A stretch of 64,000 nt of DNA from Candidatus Riflebacteria bacterium HGW-Riflebacteria-2 (lineage in GTDB: Bacteria; Muiribacteriota; Ozemobacteria; Ozemobacterales; Ozemobacteraceae), in NCBI GenBank assembly GCA_002839435.1, contig PGYA01000005.1, positions 44,528-108,527 on the forward strand. The letters run 5' to 3'. Made by a program: the position numbers and the translations under genes. This document shows positions 19,793 through 29,159 of the stretch, in pieces. The notes beneath the pieces are model-generated. The model worked only from the letters and a program-made list of their open reading frames with translations. It was not told where the DNA came from and did not search any database. Each line of letters opens with the position of its first letter. The first letter of the stretch is position 1.

Positions 19793-20635
19793 TCAGACCG
19801 GAGGCGGGCAAAGATAATTGATCAGCGATAAGAAACCACCGGCAGATAGTTTGATAAAACCGTAACTGACGCTGCCGGAGACTATGACATAGCCCAGGAA
19901 ACAGGCAAAACCTTTTCTCGAAACCAGAGCAAATAACCATGCTGCTGTTGAAATCCAGATTCCGTAAGGAACAAAAACTCTGAACAGGGTGTCGGCGATC
20001 ACTATGGCAAATAGAATAATGAACTTAACATCACCATCGAGCAGTATATACAGCGTGCCGCTGCTTATGAGCATTACCCCAAACAGGCCGATAACCGTTG
20101 CCAGCGCAAATATGGTGCGGGCGCGGTTTTTATTGCCTTCCCAGGCGTTGAGAACGTTGGTTCTGTTGTTTCTCGCAGATTCAAAGTCTGCCCAGAAAGC
20201 TTTCTGCTGACCCGAAAAGAGAATTTTACCGTAGAGTGTGCCGTATTTGTCGAGCAAAAGAACTGTCGGGTAAGAAGTGACACGATGCTTACTGGCAAAT
20301 ATCAAAGGGCTGGACAGGCTCAGGTCACTTTTGTCATTCTCTGGATCAAAAAAACCACAGACGAATTCTTCTGGCTTAACATTTCGGGTGAATTCTGGGA
20401 AAACCAGAATTTCCTTTTCAAAAGCCTTGCCTTGCGGGCTTTCCGGGTTGCCGAGAAGAATGAATATGTCTTTGTCACGGTCGACCGCTTTATTGCCGAT
20501 TTCTTCAAAGTCGCTGAGAAACTCACGCTCTTTGACCAGTGATTTTATACTTTTGCCGGCAAGAGGCATTGTTGCAGTATATAACAGTAAAAACAGCACG
20601 CACATCAATACATAGGACTGTTTTTTCAAATTCAT
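19793..20635 (-). CDS. Thioredoxin-fold membrane protein lacking a CxxC motif
   Basis: A 280-residue protein with a signal peptide (VLMCVLFLLLYTATMPLAG). The periplasmic part has strand-helix features of thioredoxin-like proteins, including a cis-Pro-type segment VTSYPTVLLLDKYGTLYG, but no CxxC, so it cannot act as a standard disulfide oxidoreductase. The last 110 residues contain three or four hydrophobic helices (TIFALATVIGLFGVMLISSG, FIILFAIVIADTLFRVFVPY and others). A GAGGAG ribosome site lies six bases before the ATG. It heads the minus-strand trio with the lipase and caspase-like genes (111-base gap). I do not recognise a named family. Confidence 0.6.
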   Translation of the reverse strand: MNLKKQSYVLMCVLFLLLYTATMPLAGKSIKSLVKEREFLSDFEEIGNKAVDRDKDIFILLGNPESPQGKAFEKEILVFPEFTRNVKPEEFVCGFFDPENDKSDLSLSSPLIFASKHRVTSYPTVLLLDKYGTLYGKILFSGQQKAFWADFESARNNRTNVLNAWEGNKNRARTIFALATVIGLFGVMLISSGTLYILLDGDVKFIILFAIVIADTLFRVFVPYGIWISTAAWLFALVSRKGFACFLGYVIVSGSVSYGFIKLSAGGFLSLINYLCPPPV

Positions 20636-20986
20636 GCTTTCTCCTCAGCAATTCAAGAGTTCTATAAACAGCGCGGACAGACTGCTGTTTTTGTCTATCC
20701 TGCCATTATGGCGACCATCATTGTCTTTGCATCGCTTTATCATGCAATGCTGGTCCGAATTGTCTTTCAATTAAGTTCTCTCTATTATATTCGTCTCATG
20801 ATGAACAGATTGCCAGTAAAATTTGATTTTATCAGAATTAACTGAAAGCATCCTGGCTGCGCCATTCATTTTAGCCGGCCAGCAAACCGATCGTGCGAAT
20901 GGTAAGCTTCTCGATATCGTGCAGTTTGCTCCGGCAGGCTTCCTGATGTAGGATAATTCAGTAAAAAAGATCAGGGAGGCGCCAGC
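20636..20986. other. Divergent intergenic region (351 bp)
   Basis: No gene is supported here. It separates the minus-strand thioredoxin-like gene from the plus-strand 603-residue protein, so it should hold both promoters. A TTGCAT/ATGCAA inverted repeat with a nine-base spacer lies at 20727-20747 and could be an operator. The plus-strand promoter is listed separately. The ORF called at 20771-21274 on the minus strand crosses into the downstream gene and is a shadow. Confidence 0.5.
20926..20954 (+). promoter_or_regulatory. Putative sigma70 promoter for the 603-residue exported protein gene
   Basis: TTGCTC and TAGGAT are spaced by 17 bases, and transcription would begin near 20961, 26 bases before the ATG at 20987. 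An AGGGAGG ribosome site lies in between. The match to consensus is moderate. Confidence 0.45.
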
Positions 20987-22798
20987 ATGCGAACAAAGAT
21001 TGCGATAATTCTGCTGTTTCTGGCATTTTGTGCCACAGCCGGAACTGCTGCTGATGAATATCAGTGGGAAACCCTTATACGTATCAATACCCCGGTAAAA
21101 GTCTGGCAGGCTATTGCCGGCATCGAAGAATTGCAGCCAGTGTTTGACGCATGCGCTGACAAAACCTGGGATCTGCTTCTGGGAGAGCATTTTGTAATAC
21201 CTGAAAAGTTTTCGGCCGCTGCAGTAATGTATGTTGCGATCGGCAGAAGGAAAGACCGGAACGAATCCATTCATGCGATATGGAGCGAAAAGCCTGACGG
21301 CACCAAGGTTTTTCTTGGTGCTTACAATATGTTTCTGTCATTCTTTGAACAGTATCATGCAGAACATCCTGTAATCAGCGATGGAATGGAGTTTCCTGAG
21401 GCTTTTGCTAAACTTGATCAGGGCGCCTCATTCCATCTGCAATTTTTGTCAGAAAGTGCAGTTTCAGATATCAGTGAGGCTTTAACAGCTGAATTGATGA
21501 GAGAAGACAAAAGATTGGATTACCGCTGCCAGGAGAATCTGCGTAAGCTGCAGCGGCGTTTGCACAAGGGAGAAATTGCCGGCATGCCGGCAGATGATCA
21601 GCCCGTCTGCCCCCTGCACGGTAAATACAGCTTTGATGCAGCAACGAAAAAGTTTGTCTGCAGCCATCAGTTGAAAAAGCCCGATCTTGCGGCGGTTACT
21701 TTCGATGGGTATCAGGAGATCGCATACAGTTTTGTGAAGACTTTGCAAGGTCTCAAAAGCTTCGATATAAAGTTGGATAATAGTACGGGTAAACTGGTAT
21801 TTGAAGTCGATTTCATCAGTGACTCACCCCAGGTGCTGAGCGAAGAGTTGGCTATGTATGGTGTTCCTGGCTGGTTCCAGGGGTTGGCCGATCTAGAAAA
21901 ATTTCCTCAATCAGCCAGTTTGCATCTGGTTCTGGCACCTGATTTTTCTAAAATTCTCAACTATTTTCGAAGCAGCGAGCCAGGTTCCTTTGCAGAAGCT
22001 TTTGCGGGTAAAAAGCTTGAAGAGATTTTTCCACAGGGACCGTTGCAGATTTCGCTGTTTGGGGATCTGAACCCGGGAGGTTACAGCCTGCCGGCGGTAG
22101 TAGTCTCGGCCGGACTTTCGCCGGAAAAATACGCCAGTCTCAGGGACTTTGCAATCTCGCAGGGCATGCCGCTTCAGCCTCAGAAGAGCGAAATATATGG
22201 GCGCGAAGTCGATCTTCTCGAGATGCCGGTAGAGAGACAGGCATTCAACCGTCAGGAAAGCGATCAACGTATATTTATTCTGTCAGAAAGCGCGCAGCGG
22301 ACAGCGCTTTGTGTCGGGGAAATGGCGGCTCGCGAGAAACTGGCTCTGGATTGTGGCGAGCGCCAGCCGGTTTCTTTGTTTGCCGATATCAAACTGCCGG
22401 TAAAACTGGCGTTTGCCTACCGTGCTGAGGGCCTTGGCCATGGTTTGCTGCAGCGTGTCAATTTCAGCGCTCTGCATGTAGAAGCCAAAGAGTGCGCGGG
22501 CCGGTTTTTTGCATGGAAAGAAACCAACAAAGAAGCATATGACAAGTTGAATCCTGGCGACAGGCTACCCGATGATCTTGCCCGGTTGTGCCCGAGAAAT
22601 GGTTATTTCTGGGCAGGTGAGAAAGGGCAGGAAAAGATTATGTGTGCAGTACATAGTTATCAGGCTTCGCGTGAGTCGCAAATGCAGTTTATCAAGGCTG
22701 ATATCCCGACAGGAAGATGGTTGCGGGCTTATGTGATGAAGGATGGCTCGAAACGGCGTCTGGTTTTGGATTTTTATCGGCCCGGGGAGGTGAAGTAA
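20987..22798 (+). CDS. Exported protein of unknown function with two Cys/His motifs
   Basis: A 603-residue protein with a signal peptide (MRTKIAIILLFLAFCATAGTA) and an AGGGAGG ribosome site seven bases upstream. I do not recognise the family. Two short motifs repeat the same spacing idea: CPLHGKYSFD followed by FVCSHQ near residue 205-230, and CPRNGYFWAG followed by MCAVHSYQ near residue 535-560. Each gives C-x(2-3)-G ... C-x2-H, which could bind metal or form a disulfide. The centre has alternating hydrophobic and charged strands with no catalytic signature. The next gene begins one base after this stop, so the two are surely co-transcribed. The VIT/VWA product of that gene ends in a related C...CxxH motif. 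Confidence 0.7.
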   Translation: MRTKIAIILLFLAFCATAGTAADEYQWETLIRINTPVKVWQAIAGIEELQPVFDACADKTWDLLLGEHFVIPEKFSAAAVMYVAIGRRKDRNESIHAIWSEKPDGTKVFLGAYNMFLSFFEQYHAEHPVISDGMEFPEAFAKLDQGASFHLQFLSESAVSDISEALTAELMREDKRLDYRCQENLRKLQRRLHKGEIAGMPADDQPVCPLHGKYSFDAATKKFVCSHQLKKPDLAAVTFDGYQEIAYSFVKTLQGLKSFDIKLDNSTGKLVFEVDFISDSPQVLSEELAMYGVPGWFQGLADLEKFPQSASLHLVLAPDFSKILNYFRSSEPGSFAEAFAGKKLEEIFPQGPLQISLFGDLNPGGYSLPAVVVSAGLSPEKYASLRDFAISQGMPLQPQKSEIYGREVDLLEMPVERQAFNRQESDQRIFILSESAQRTALCVGEMAAREKLALDCGERQPVSLFADIKLPVKLAFAYRAEGLGHGLLQRVNFSALHVEAKECAGRFFAWKETNKEAYDKLNPGDRLPDDLARLCPRNGYFWAGEKGQEKIMCAVHSYQASRESQMQFIKADIPTGRWLRAYVMKDGSKRRLVLDFYRPGEVK

Positions 22799-22799
22799 C

Positions 22800-24908
22800 A
22801 TGAAAAAGCTTTTATTCATTATCTTGGCGCTGATTCTGATACCGCATATTGTGTTTTCGGGCACGACGATGTCGCTGACTACGCCGTGGTCAAAAGGCGT
22901 CGCGGTGCGTCTTGTCGATAGATCGGTCACTGTGCATGGTGAAAATGGCCTGATTCTGATGGAAGTGGAAGACAGTTTCCTGAATCTGAGCTCAGTACAG
23001 TGTGAGGGGCTATATCGCTTCACTCTACCGGTCGGCGCATTTGCTGCAGGCTTCTGGATCAATACTGACGGAAAAGAATGGGTTAAGGGCGAGGTGCGTG
23101 AGGTTACCGAGGCGAGAAAGATTTATCACGAAATTACCAGTCGTATGGTCGATCCCGGCCTGCTCGAGCAGAAAGATGGCGAAATCGTCATCCGGGTTTT
23201 TCCGGTAGAGCGGAATGCGCGAGTTGGTGTCAGGTTCCGCTGTTATTTCCCGGCTCAGAGCGAAAATGGCGACTACCGCATTCTTTTGCCGCTGAACTTC
23301 AGCCTTTCCACATCAGAGGGTGGTGTTAACAGCATTTCTGGTGACAGTATAAATTTTAGACTGGCAGCAGCTGTCAGGGATTTGCAAGGAATCGACCGCT
23401 TTACTTGCAATGACGAGCGCGCTCGCGTTGCTGCTACAGATGCTGGAACCAATGTAAAGCTCGAGTTTGCTGCCAGCGATTTGAATGATATTGAATTGTC
23501 ATATTCTCAGAAAAATAAACAAAAAGTCGCCATGGCTTTCTACCAGGTGCCCGAGGGGAACCGTTTCAGTCTGCTGAGAATAGCGGGCAATGAATTTTCT
23601 TCAGAGAAAAAAGAGCTCCGGCTCGGAGTGATTATCGACGCCAGCGGTTCAATGGGAAGCATGAACCGGGCAAGAGTCCTCAAGCTTTGTGACAGCCTGT
23701 CGGCTGCTGGTAACAACTCTATCCAGATATTTATATTGAACGAAAATGGCTTGCAGAAGGCCAGTCGCGCTGAGCTTGCCGAGGTTGAATTTTTCGGCCC
23801 GACCCGGTGGAAACAGCTAGATAGCTTTTCAGCAAAAGATTTCGACGGGGTTGTTCTGGTGACAGATGGCGAAAATCTTACTCAGGCTTTCTTGAAAGAG
23901 TTGTGGCTCAAAGCCGGCCATAAGCCGGTTCGGGTCGTTTATTCCGGAATTAAATACAGCTCTGAGCTGGCAAATATTTCAGATTTTTACGGTGGTTGCG
24001 ATTTTATGGCACCTGGTGCCGAGGTCGAGCCGGTTGCAGCAGACATCATCAGAGCCATTGCGCTTAATGCCAGTCTCTATGATGGAAAGGATAGTCGATA
24101 TCTGCCGTTGTATGGCAATCTTTCGCAGATGGCCTTTTATGTGCTGCCTTACCGGGCCGGAAAATATCAGGTCAAAGACGGTGCCGGCAAAAGCCTGCTG
24201 GCTCTTGAAGTTCCTGCCGATCAGCAGTTTGCGACAATTGCACCATGGTTTGTCAGTATTGCTGCACGTCAGCAGATCAGAACGCTTGAAAGCATGGAAC
24301 AGTCGGAAGCAGTTATTAAAAAGATTACCGAACTGGGCATCAGATACTCTCAGGCCACGGATTATACAGCGTTTCTGGCAGTTCCAGAAAGCATAGCACG
24401 TGCTAACGCTGACATAATGAACCCGGCATATCTGGCGATGTTCGCTGCGCCCAATTTCCGCAAGGCTAGACAGCAGGCGCGTGTTAAAGCATGCTACGCC
24501 AATCAGCGGGTGCTGCAGGGAGCTCTAGAAATGTATATGATGGACACTTCTGACCCGGGCAAACTCGAATTCGATCTTGAAAGCGGTCATATCAACATGG
24601 ATGAACTGGTGCGGGCAAAGTATCTGAAGTCGCATCTGGTGCCACCGACTGAGAATTGTGAATACCGGATTCTCGGAGATCCCTTCAAAGACGGCGTGCC
24701 TTTCTGTGTCGTACACGGTTCGGTTGAAGATGGTGCGACGATGTCTGTCGAGGAAATGGTCAAAAAATACTGTGAAGAGCACAACCTCAATTCGGATGAT
24801 TTCGATATTCCGTACCATCTTTATGGTAGCGAAGAAAATAACATGAGTATATGGGAACTGATGCGCAAATACGATCTGCTACAGATGTTGCTGGCTCTGC
24901 TGCTGTAG
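22800..24908 (+). CDS. Exported VIT-VWA protein ending in a pilin-like headpiece
   Basis: A 702-residue protein with a signal peptide (LLFIILALILIPHIVFSG). Residues 25-230 form a VIT domain (MEVEDSFLNLSSVQCEGLYR, TEARKIYHEIT, VIRVFPVERNARVGVRFRC). A VWA domain follows with a complete MIDAS start LGVIIDASGSMGSMNRA and VVLVTDGENLTQ. From about residue 555 the sequence switches to APNFRKARQQARVKACYANQ, then VLQGALEMYMMD and CEYRILGDPFKDGVPFCVVH. This is the pattern of the second half of the pilin N-terminal helix plus a short pilin headpiece, without the hydrophobic first half or a prepilin cleavage site. A GGGGAGG ribosome site overlaps the end of the previous gene. VIT-VWA proteins mediate metal-dependent protein binding; a role with pili is inference. 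Confidence 0.8.
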   Translation: MKKLLFIILALILIPHIVFSGTTMSLTTPWSKGVAVRLVDRSVTVHGENGLILMEVEDSFLNLSSVQCEGLYRFTLPVGAFAAGFWINTDGKEWVKGEVREVTEARKIYHEITSRMVDPGLLEQKDGEIVIRVFPVERNARVGVRFRCYFPAQSENGDYRILLPLNFSLSTSEGGVNSISGDSINFRLAAAVRDLQGIDRFTCNDERARVAATDAGTNVKLEFAASDLNDIELSYSQKNKQKVAMAFYQVPEGNRFSLLRIAGNEFSSEKKELRLGVIIDASGSMGSMNRARVLKLCDSLSAAGNNSIQIFILNENGLQKASRAELAEVEFFGPTRWKQLDSFSAKDFDGVVLVTDGENLTQAFLKELWLKAGHKPVRVVYSGIKYSSELANISDFYGGCDFMAPGAEVEPVAADIIRAIALNASLYDGKDSRYLPLYGNLSQMAFYVLPYRAGKYQVKDGAGKSLLALEVPADQQFATIAPWFVSIAARQQIRTLESMEQSEAVIKKITELGIRYSQATDYTAFLAVPESIARANADIMNPAYLAMFAAPNFRKARQQARVKACYANQRVLQGALEMYMMDTSDPGKLEFDLESGHINMDELVRAKYLKSHLVPPTENCEYRILGDPFKDGVPFCVVHGSVEDGATMSVEEMVKKYCEEHNLNSDDFDIPYHLYGSEENNMSIWELMRKYDLLQMLLALLL

Positions 24909-24987
24909 AAATTTGAACCCCGATATTGATCAGCCGTTCCCTTTCGGAAGGGGTGTCTGGAAATGAATTGTTTCAAAGGATGTTGCG

Positions 24988-26514
24988 ATGAAGAAGATTT
25001 TTCCGGTGCTGCTGGGGGCGTTGGTGATTTTTTACTGGTATGTGTTTATGCGGTTTGTGCCGCCCCCGCCGTTAGCGGTTTCGCGCGAGACCACATATTT
25101 TACCGATCTGACAGAAAAGAATGGTAGATACAACCTGGCTTCGTCTCTAAATGCCCTGTACCATCTGCCGCCGGAAGAAAACGGAGCGATCGAATTTTTG
25201 CGGATATATGGCACTGATATTGTATCGACTGATTCTGCTGATATTGCGGAGTTTTGCCGGCTGGTTGGCATCGAACCCGCCTTGCTTGCTACTCCGACGC
25301 TGATCATGCCGTTGCCGGATTTTGCTTCTGACACTTTTGTTATGAACTCGGCAGGAGAACGTCATGATGTTTTTCGTCGGCCATGGCAGGCCGAAGAATT
25401 TCCGCAAATCGCGGCACTGATAGAGGCTAACGCTGACACCTTTGCTTTGCTGGCATCGTTATCCAGCAAAAGTGGTTTTTACTGGCCCCGTCTTGAGCGT
25501 TACACAACCTTGCAAATGCCGATGAGTCGAGACTTTATGCCGAATAAGCCTATGAGCCTGCTGTTGGCGCGAGGAATGCTCTATTTACACGCAGCTGACT
25601 TTAAACGTGCCTGGGAAGACTTTGTCTGTGTTGGCAAAGCCGCTCGGCCGCTTTTGCAAAGTGACATCCTTATTTATGGTCTGTTCGGCGTTGTTGGCAT
25701 TAAAAACGCCGCTGATGCAATGTCGCATCTCCTGTTACAGAAAAATCTCGAAGAGGAATTTTTGTTGCAGATGCTGGCAGATCTTGATGAAATCATAATG
25801 GAAAAGGGTTTGGAACGGGCTGTTGAGCAGGAGGTTAGATTTTTCCAGCTGTCAGTTTATCTGGAAAGCAATGACTCGCTTATGGATAAAACTTCTTTGG
25901 GAGGTGGTTCCAGCGATAATGATTACGATCGCTACATTGACAAAAATGTGTTTTGTCGAAAGGTTAACCTGCTCGCTGATAAGGTTATGCAGGTATGCAA
26001 TCTCGAAAAAGTCAGCGAAAGAATAGCAGCACTCAACAAATTACAGACAGACCAGAAACAGATCCGACCCGACGCGTCAGTGACAAAAATGATGACAAAG
26101 TTGTTGTGGATAAAATATCTGACTCCGTCAAAACAAAAGTGTAGTGCCATCAGCGAAATCATCAGTGAAATACTTCTCGATATTTCATCGCCTGGCTATA
26201 CTGGCCTGTTGATAGAATTGCTCTCTGTCTCAGAAAAATTAAGATTGCTCAAAGTGGCTGTGCTGATAAGATTGCACAGGATCAGAACTGGAAATTACCC
26301 ATCTTCGCTTGAAGAGCTTGATCTCGTAGACAAGCAAATGCTTATCGATTCCTTTTCCGGCAAAAATTTCAAGTTTCGTTCTGAAGGCAACAATATACTG
26401 GTTTACAGCGTAGGTGCCGACCAGCAGGATAATCTTGGCGCACCCGGTGGCCAGGTCGAATCCGAAGAAGAACCCACAGTCAGCGACATAACCATACAGA
26501 TCATCAAGTTCTGA
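24988..26514 (+). CDS. Membrane-anchored protein of unknown function with GspG-like C-terminal segment
   Basis: A 508-residue protein with one N-terminal anchor (VLLGALVIFYWYVFMRFVPP) and AAAGGA seven bases before the ATG. Most of the protein is helical and unrecognised. The final 90 residues contain KVAVLIRLHRIRTGNYPSSL, then FSGKNFKFRSEGNNILVYSV and GADQQDNLGAPGG. This order (helix, GxYP, small domain, YSVGxDxxDNxG) resembles the major pseudopilin GspG C-terminus and is also common in planctomycete-type secreted proteins. A small CCCTT-TCGG-AAGGG hairpin without a T-run lies in the 79-base gap after the VIT-VWA gene, so the three genes may form one operon. No enzyme motif is visible. Confidence 0.65.
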   Translation: MKKIFPVLLGALVIFYWYVFMRFVPPPPLAVSRETTYFTDLTEKNGRYNLASSLNALYHLPPEENGAIEFLRIYGTDIVSTDSADIAEFCRLVGIEPALLATPTLIMPLPDFASDTFVMNSAGERHDVFRRPWQAEEFPQIAALIEANADTFALLASLSSKSGFYWPRLERYTTLQMPMSRDFMPNKPMSLLLARGMLYLHAADFKRAWEDFVCVGKAARPLLQSDILIYGLFGVVGIKNAADAMSHLLLQKNLEEEFLLQMLADLDEIIMEKGLERAVEQEVRFFQLSVYLESNDSLMDKTSLGGGSSDNDYDRYIDKNVFCRKVNLLADKVMQVCNLEKVSERIAALNKLQTDQKQIRPDASVTKMMTKLLWIKYLTPSKQKCSAISEIISEILLDISSPGYTGLLIELLSVSEKLRLLKVAVLIRLHRIRTGNYPSSLEELDLVDKQMLIDSFSGKNFKFRSEGNNILVYSVGADQQDNLGAPGGQVESEEEPTVSDITIQIIKF

Positions 26515-26519
26515 CTTAG

Positions 26520-26690
26520 AACTAGTCCTCTGTCACACATGAATTGCGTAATTGTTTTGAATAGAAAGTAGACATGTTAAAAGACCATCACAAGGGCGTA
26601 GGCAGGTTTCTCATTCGCGCAAGCTTGTGACGAGCATGCCTGCCATCCAGCAGGCAAGCGAGGAATCGCTGGAGCGAATGAGATTCTGCC
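26520..26690. repeat. Dispersed repeat, degenerate copy of the 44.2 kb element
   Basis: This lies in the gap between two convergent genes. It starts ACTAGTCCTCTGTCACACAT and shares with the 44.2 kb element, in order, TGAATTGC, TTGAATA, ACATGTTA and ATCACAAGGGCGTAGGC. After that point the two copies diverge. Here TCTCATTCGC (26609-26618) is echoed inverted by GCGAATGAGA (26674-26683), just as the tail of the other copy is echoed in its own flank. No transposase is encoded. A non-autonomous (MITE-like) element is the best reading. Confidence 0.65.
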
Positions 26691-26762
26691 GAAAGCCCGG
26701 CATAAGCGGAATACCACCGATCGAATTCTTGAACTCATTTTACGCTTTGGCAGCTGATGAGC

Positions 26763-29132
26763 TTACCACATGTAGATTTGCAGAAGGTTGGCGTAGTCGT
26801 CGGTCCATAGGCTGTAGTCAGGGTTTGCTTCCATCTCGTCCCACTGTGCGTAGATTTTAAGGGATTCCAGGTGTTTTGGGTTGCCGGCGGCGACCCAGTC
26901 GGCGCGGTTGAGCTGGTCGTAGTCATACCAGTCGTAGCGCGTCGAGTAGCGTGATGGTTCGTCGAATGAGCGCAGGCAGGCGAATCCAATTTCGTCGCAG
27001 TTGCGTTTGATTATTGGTGACAGTTTGAAGTAGCGGTTCGAAATATGAAAAAGCAGCAGCCCGTCAGGTTTGACCTTGGCGCGGTAAAGCTTGAAAGCTT
27101 CGAGTGTTATCAGGTGCACCGGAACGGCATCTGACGAATAGGCGTCGAGCACCAGCAGGTCGTAGGTGTTGTCGGGAACAGCCTGCAGACTGACGCGGGC
27201 ATCACCGATAATGTGCCTGATGCTGGCTTGTGAGTTTTTCAGAAAGGTGAAATATTCCGGGTTCTGAGCGATTTCGACGACCTTGTGGTCTATTTCAAAA
27301 AAATCGAAATGTTGCCAGGGTCGGCCATACCAGGCCAAGGTGCCGCAACCGAGTCCGACCACGCCGATGTTTTTGAAATTGCGGTTGATGTTGCCGACCC
27401 GAAAAACCGAGCCAACCGGGCCTTCGCGCGCATAATACGCAAGCGGGTAACTCATGCGCATGTCGTCTATCTTGCGTTCGACGCCGTGCAATGTGGTTCC
27501 ATGCGACAGGCAATAAAAAATATCTTGTATACCCTCGACTTTCAGGTCAGGATCAACGACTTCGCCGTCGTTTGCCAGCCTGGTAACCCTGAGAATTCCA
27601 AAAAAGCTGCGATCGATCATGACAATTTTTGGGTCAGTCATGGTTTGAAAGAAAGTGGCAAGCGAAATGCACAGCAGCAGTGCCCAGGCACTGCGCCGGA
27701 AGTTGTTGAATACATAGAGGGTGAGCAAAGCCAGGAAGGTCATGAACATGCCACTTTCGTTCAACAACTTGCTGAGGTTTATCTCTTTAAGCCAGCCTGG
27801 AAAGAACAGCAGAAACATGAATGCCCCGGCCACCAGCAGGCGGCGAGCCGTTGAATACGTCGGGTCGAAATATTCCGCAGAGAGATACGAACACAAAGCA
27901 GCGGCCACAAGCAGTGTGAAGGCATATTCAATTTGAGTTGTAAAAAACAGCGGCGCCAGCAGACTGTTAAAAATGCCGCCAAGAATGCCGCCAACAGACA
28001 TCCAGACATAGTATGAATTGAGTTGCGCCACAGGTGGCCGATCATCTGCCAGCCGGCCATGAAAGTAAATACTGATCATGAACATGACCAGCAGATGCAC
28101 CGGAATAGTGAACCAGATATGGTCGATTATTCTGAAATGATAAAACAGCATCGCCAGCAGTATCGCTGGAAACAGATATCTTTCCCATCTGACAGCGCGC
28201 CAGTAGCCACTGCGTGCAAAAACCATGATGAAAGAGATCAGATACAATGACAGCGGCAAAACCCATAGCAGAGGCACCGAAGCAATGTCGGTGGCGATAT
28301 GGGTGGTGACCGAAAGCATGGCGCTGCAAGGAACAAAACCGAGCAGGCACCAGTAGAGTGCCTCTTTCCATGTCGTCTGCATCGGGCCGAGCGCTCTTTG
28401 TTGCTCCTGTTTCTGTTCTTCGACCCGCCGGTTGAAATCGTCATCGACATTGGTGAAATCCTTAGCAGCAACAGTATGATGCTCTTCTGCATCAGCCGGT
28501 TTCTCTTCTTTCATCGGCCTGGCACGCCAGAGAATAACGCAGCAGAGTAGAACCAGCAATGTCTGCATCACATAAACAGCTGACCACAGTGCCCGCTGCT
28601 CAGACAGTCTCAGCATCGGTTCGAACAGGAAGGGGTAAGCGAGCAGCGCCAGCAGGCTTCCAGTGTTGCTGGCAGCGTAAAGAAAGTAGGGATCCGCCGA
28701 GTCGGACTGACCGGCTTCAGAATAATAGCGCTGCAATAGCGGCGCATTGGCGGCGATCATGAAGAAAAGAAACCCGATCGAGCCGGCAAGGCGTGCCAGC
28801 AACCAACCGGTCGGGCTCGCAGCGGCGATTTCGGCGCCGGAAGTATTGATATGCAGCGGCAGCAGAATGAAAGCGCCAGTCATCAGCAACAGATGCAGTA
28901 TCGACTGGCGTTGGCAGCCTAGATATCTGATCGATTTCTCGGCGTAGATGTAGCCGGCCAGCAGTGCCAGCTGAAAAAACAGCATGCAGGTTGTCCAGAC
29001 CGCCGGCGCGCCGCCAAGGTATGGCAGCAGAATCTTGCCGACCATCGGTTGAATCATGAACAGCAGAAACGATCCGACAAAGATGCAGACCGTAAAGGCC
29101 ACAGTCACTAAATTCACGCTCTTATTCGCCAC
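26763..29132 (-). CDS. Fused multi-spanning membrane protein with spermidine-synthase-like methyltransferase fold
   Basis: A 789-residue protein, apparently from a GTG start. The first 500 residues carry a dozen or more hydrophobic helices, starting with VAFTVCIFVGSFLLFMIQPM, the family hallmark together with GGAPAVWTTCMLFFQLALLA. The C-terminal domain has a Rossmann-like spermidine-synthase core: GVVGLGCGTLAWYG, FFEIDHKVVEIAQ, IIGDARVSLQ and LVLDAYSSDAVPVHLITLEA. This matches proteins annotated as fused MFS/spermidine synthase. The DAYSSDAxP segment is conserved, but polyamine synthesis by such fusions is not established. No clear ribosome site precedes the GTG. It is flanked by repeats on both sides and has no obvious operon partner. 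Confidence 0.8.
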   Translation of the reverse strand: MANKSVNLVTVAFTVCIFVGSFLLFMIQPMVGKILLPYLGGAPAVWTTCMLFFQLALLAGYIYAEKSIRYLGCQRQSILHLLLMTGAFILLPLHINTSGAEIAAASPTGWLLARLAGSIGFLFFMIAANAPLLQRYYSEAGQSDSADPYFLYAASNTGSLLALLAYPFLFEPMLRLSEQRALWSAVYVMQTLLVLLCCVILWRARPMKEEKPADAEEHHTVAAKDFTNVDDDFNRRVEEQKQEQQRALGPMQTTWKEALYWCLLGFVPCSAMLSVTTHIATDIASVPLLWVLPLSLYLISFIMVFARSGYWRAVRWERYLFPAILLAMLFYHFRIIDHIWFTIPVHLLVMFMISIYFHGRLADDRPPVAQLNSYYVWMSVGGILGGIFNSLLAPLFFTTQIEYAFTLLVAAALCSYLSAEYFDPTYSTARRLLVAGAFMFLLFFPGWLKEINLSKLLNESGMFMTFLALLTLYVFNNFRRSAWALLLCISLATFFQTMTDPKIVMIDRSFFGILRVTRLANDGEVVDPDLKVEGIQDIFYCLSHGTTLHGVERKIDDMRMSYPLAYYAREGPVGSVFRVGNINRNFKNIGVVGLGCGTLAWYGRPWQHFDFFEIDHKVVEIAQNPEYFTFLKNSQASIRHIIGDARVSLQAVPDNTYDLLVLDAYSSDAVPVHLITLEAFKLYRAKVKPDGLLLFHISNRYFKLSPIIKRNCDEIGFACLRSFDEPSRYSTRYDWYDYDQLNRADWVAAGNPKHLESLKIYAQWDEMEANPDYSLWTDDYANLLQIYMW

Positions 29133-29159
29133 AGTTAAGAATTGTAAACGGCAAATTGA

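Noticed and set aside
20771-21274. 167-codon minus-strand ORF
   Set aside because: It overlaps the start of the 603-residue exported protein, which has a promoter, ribosome site and signal peptide.
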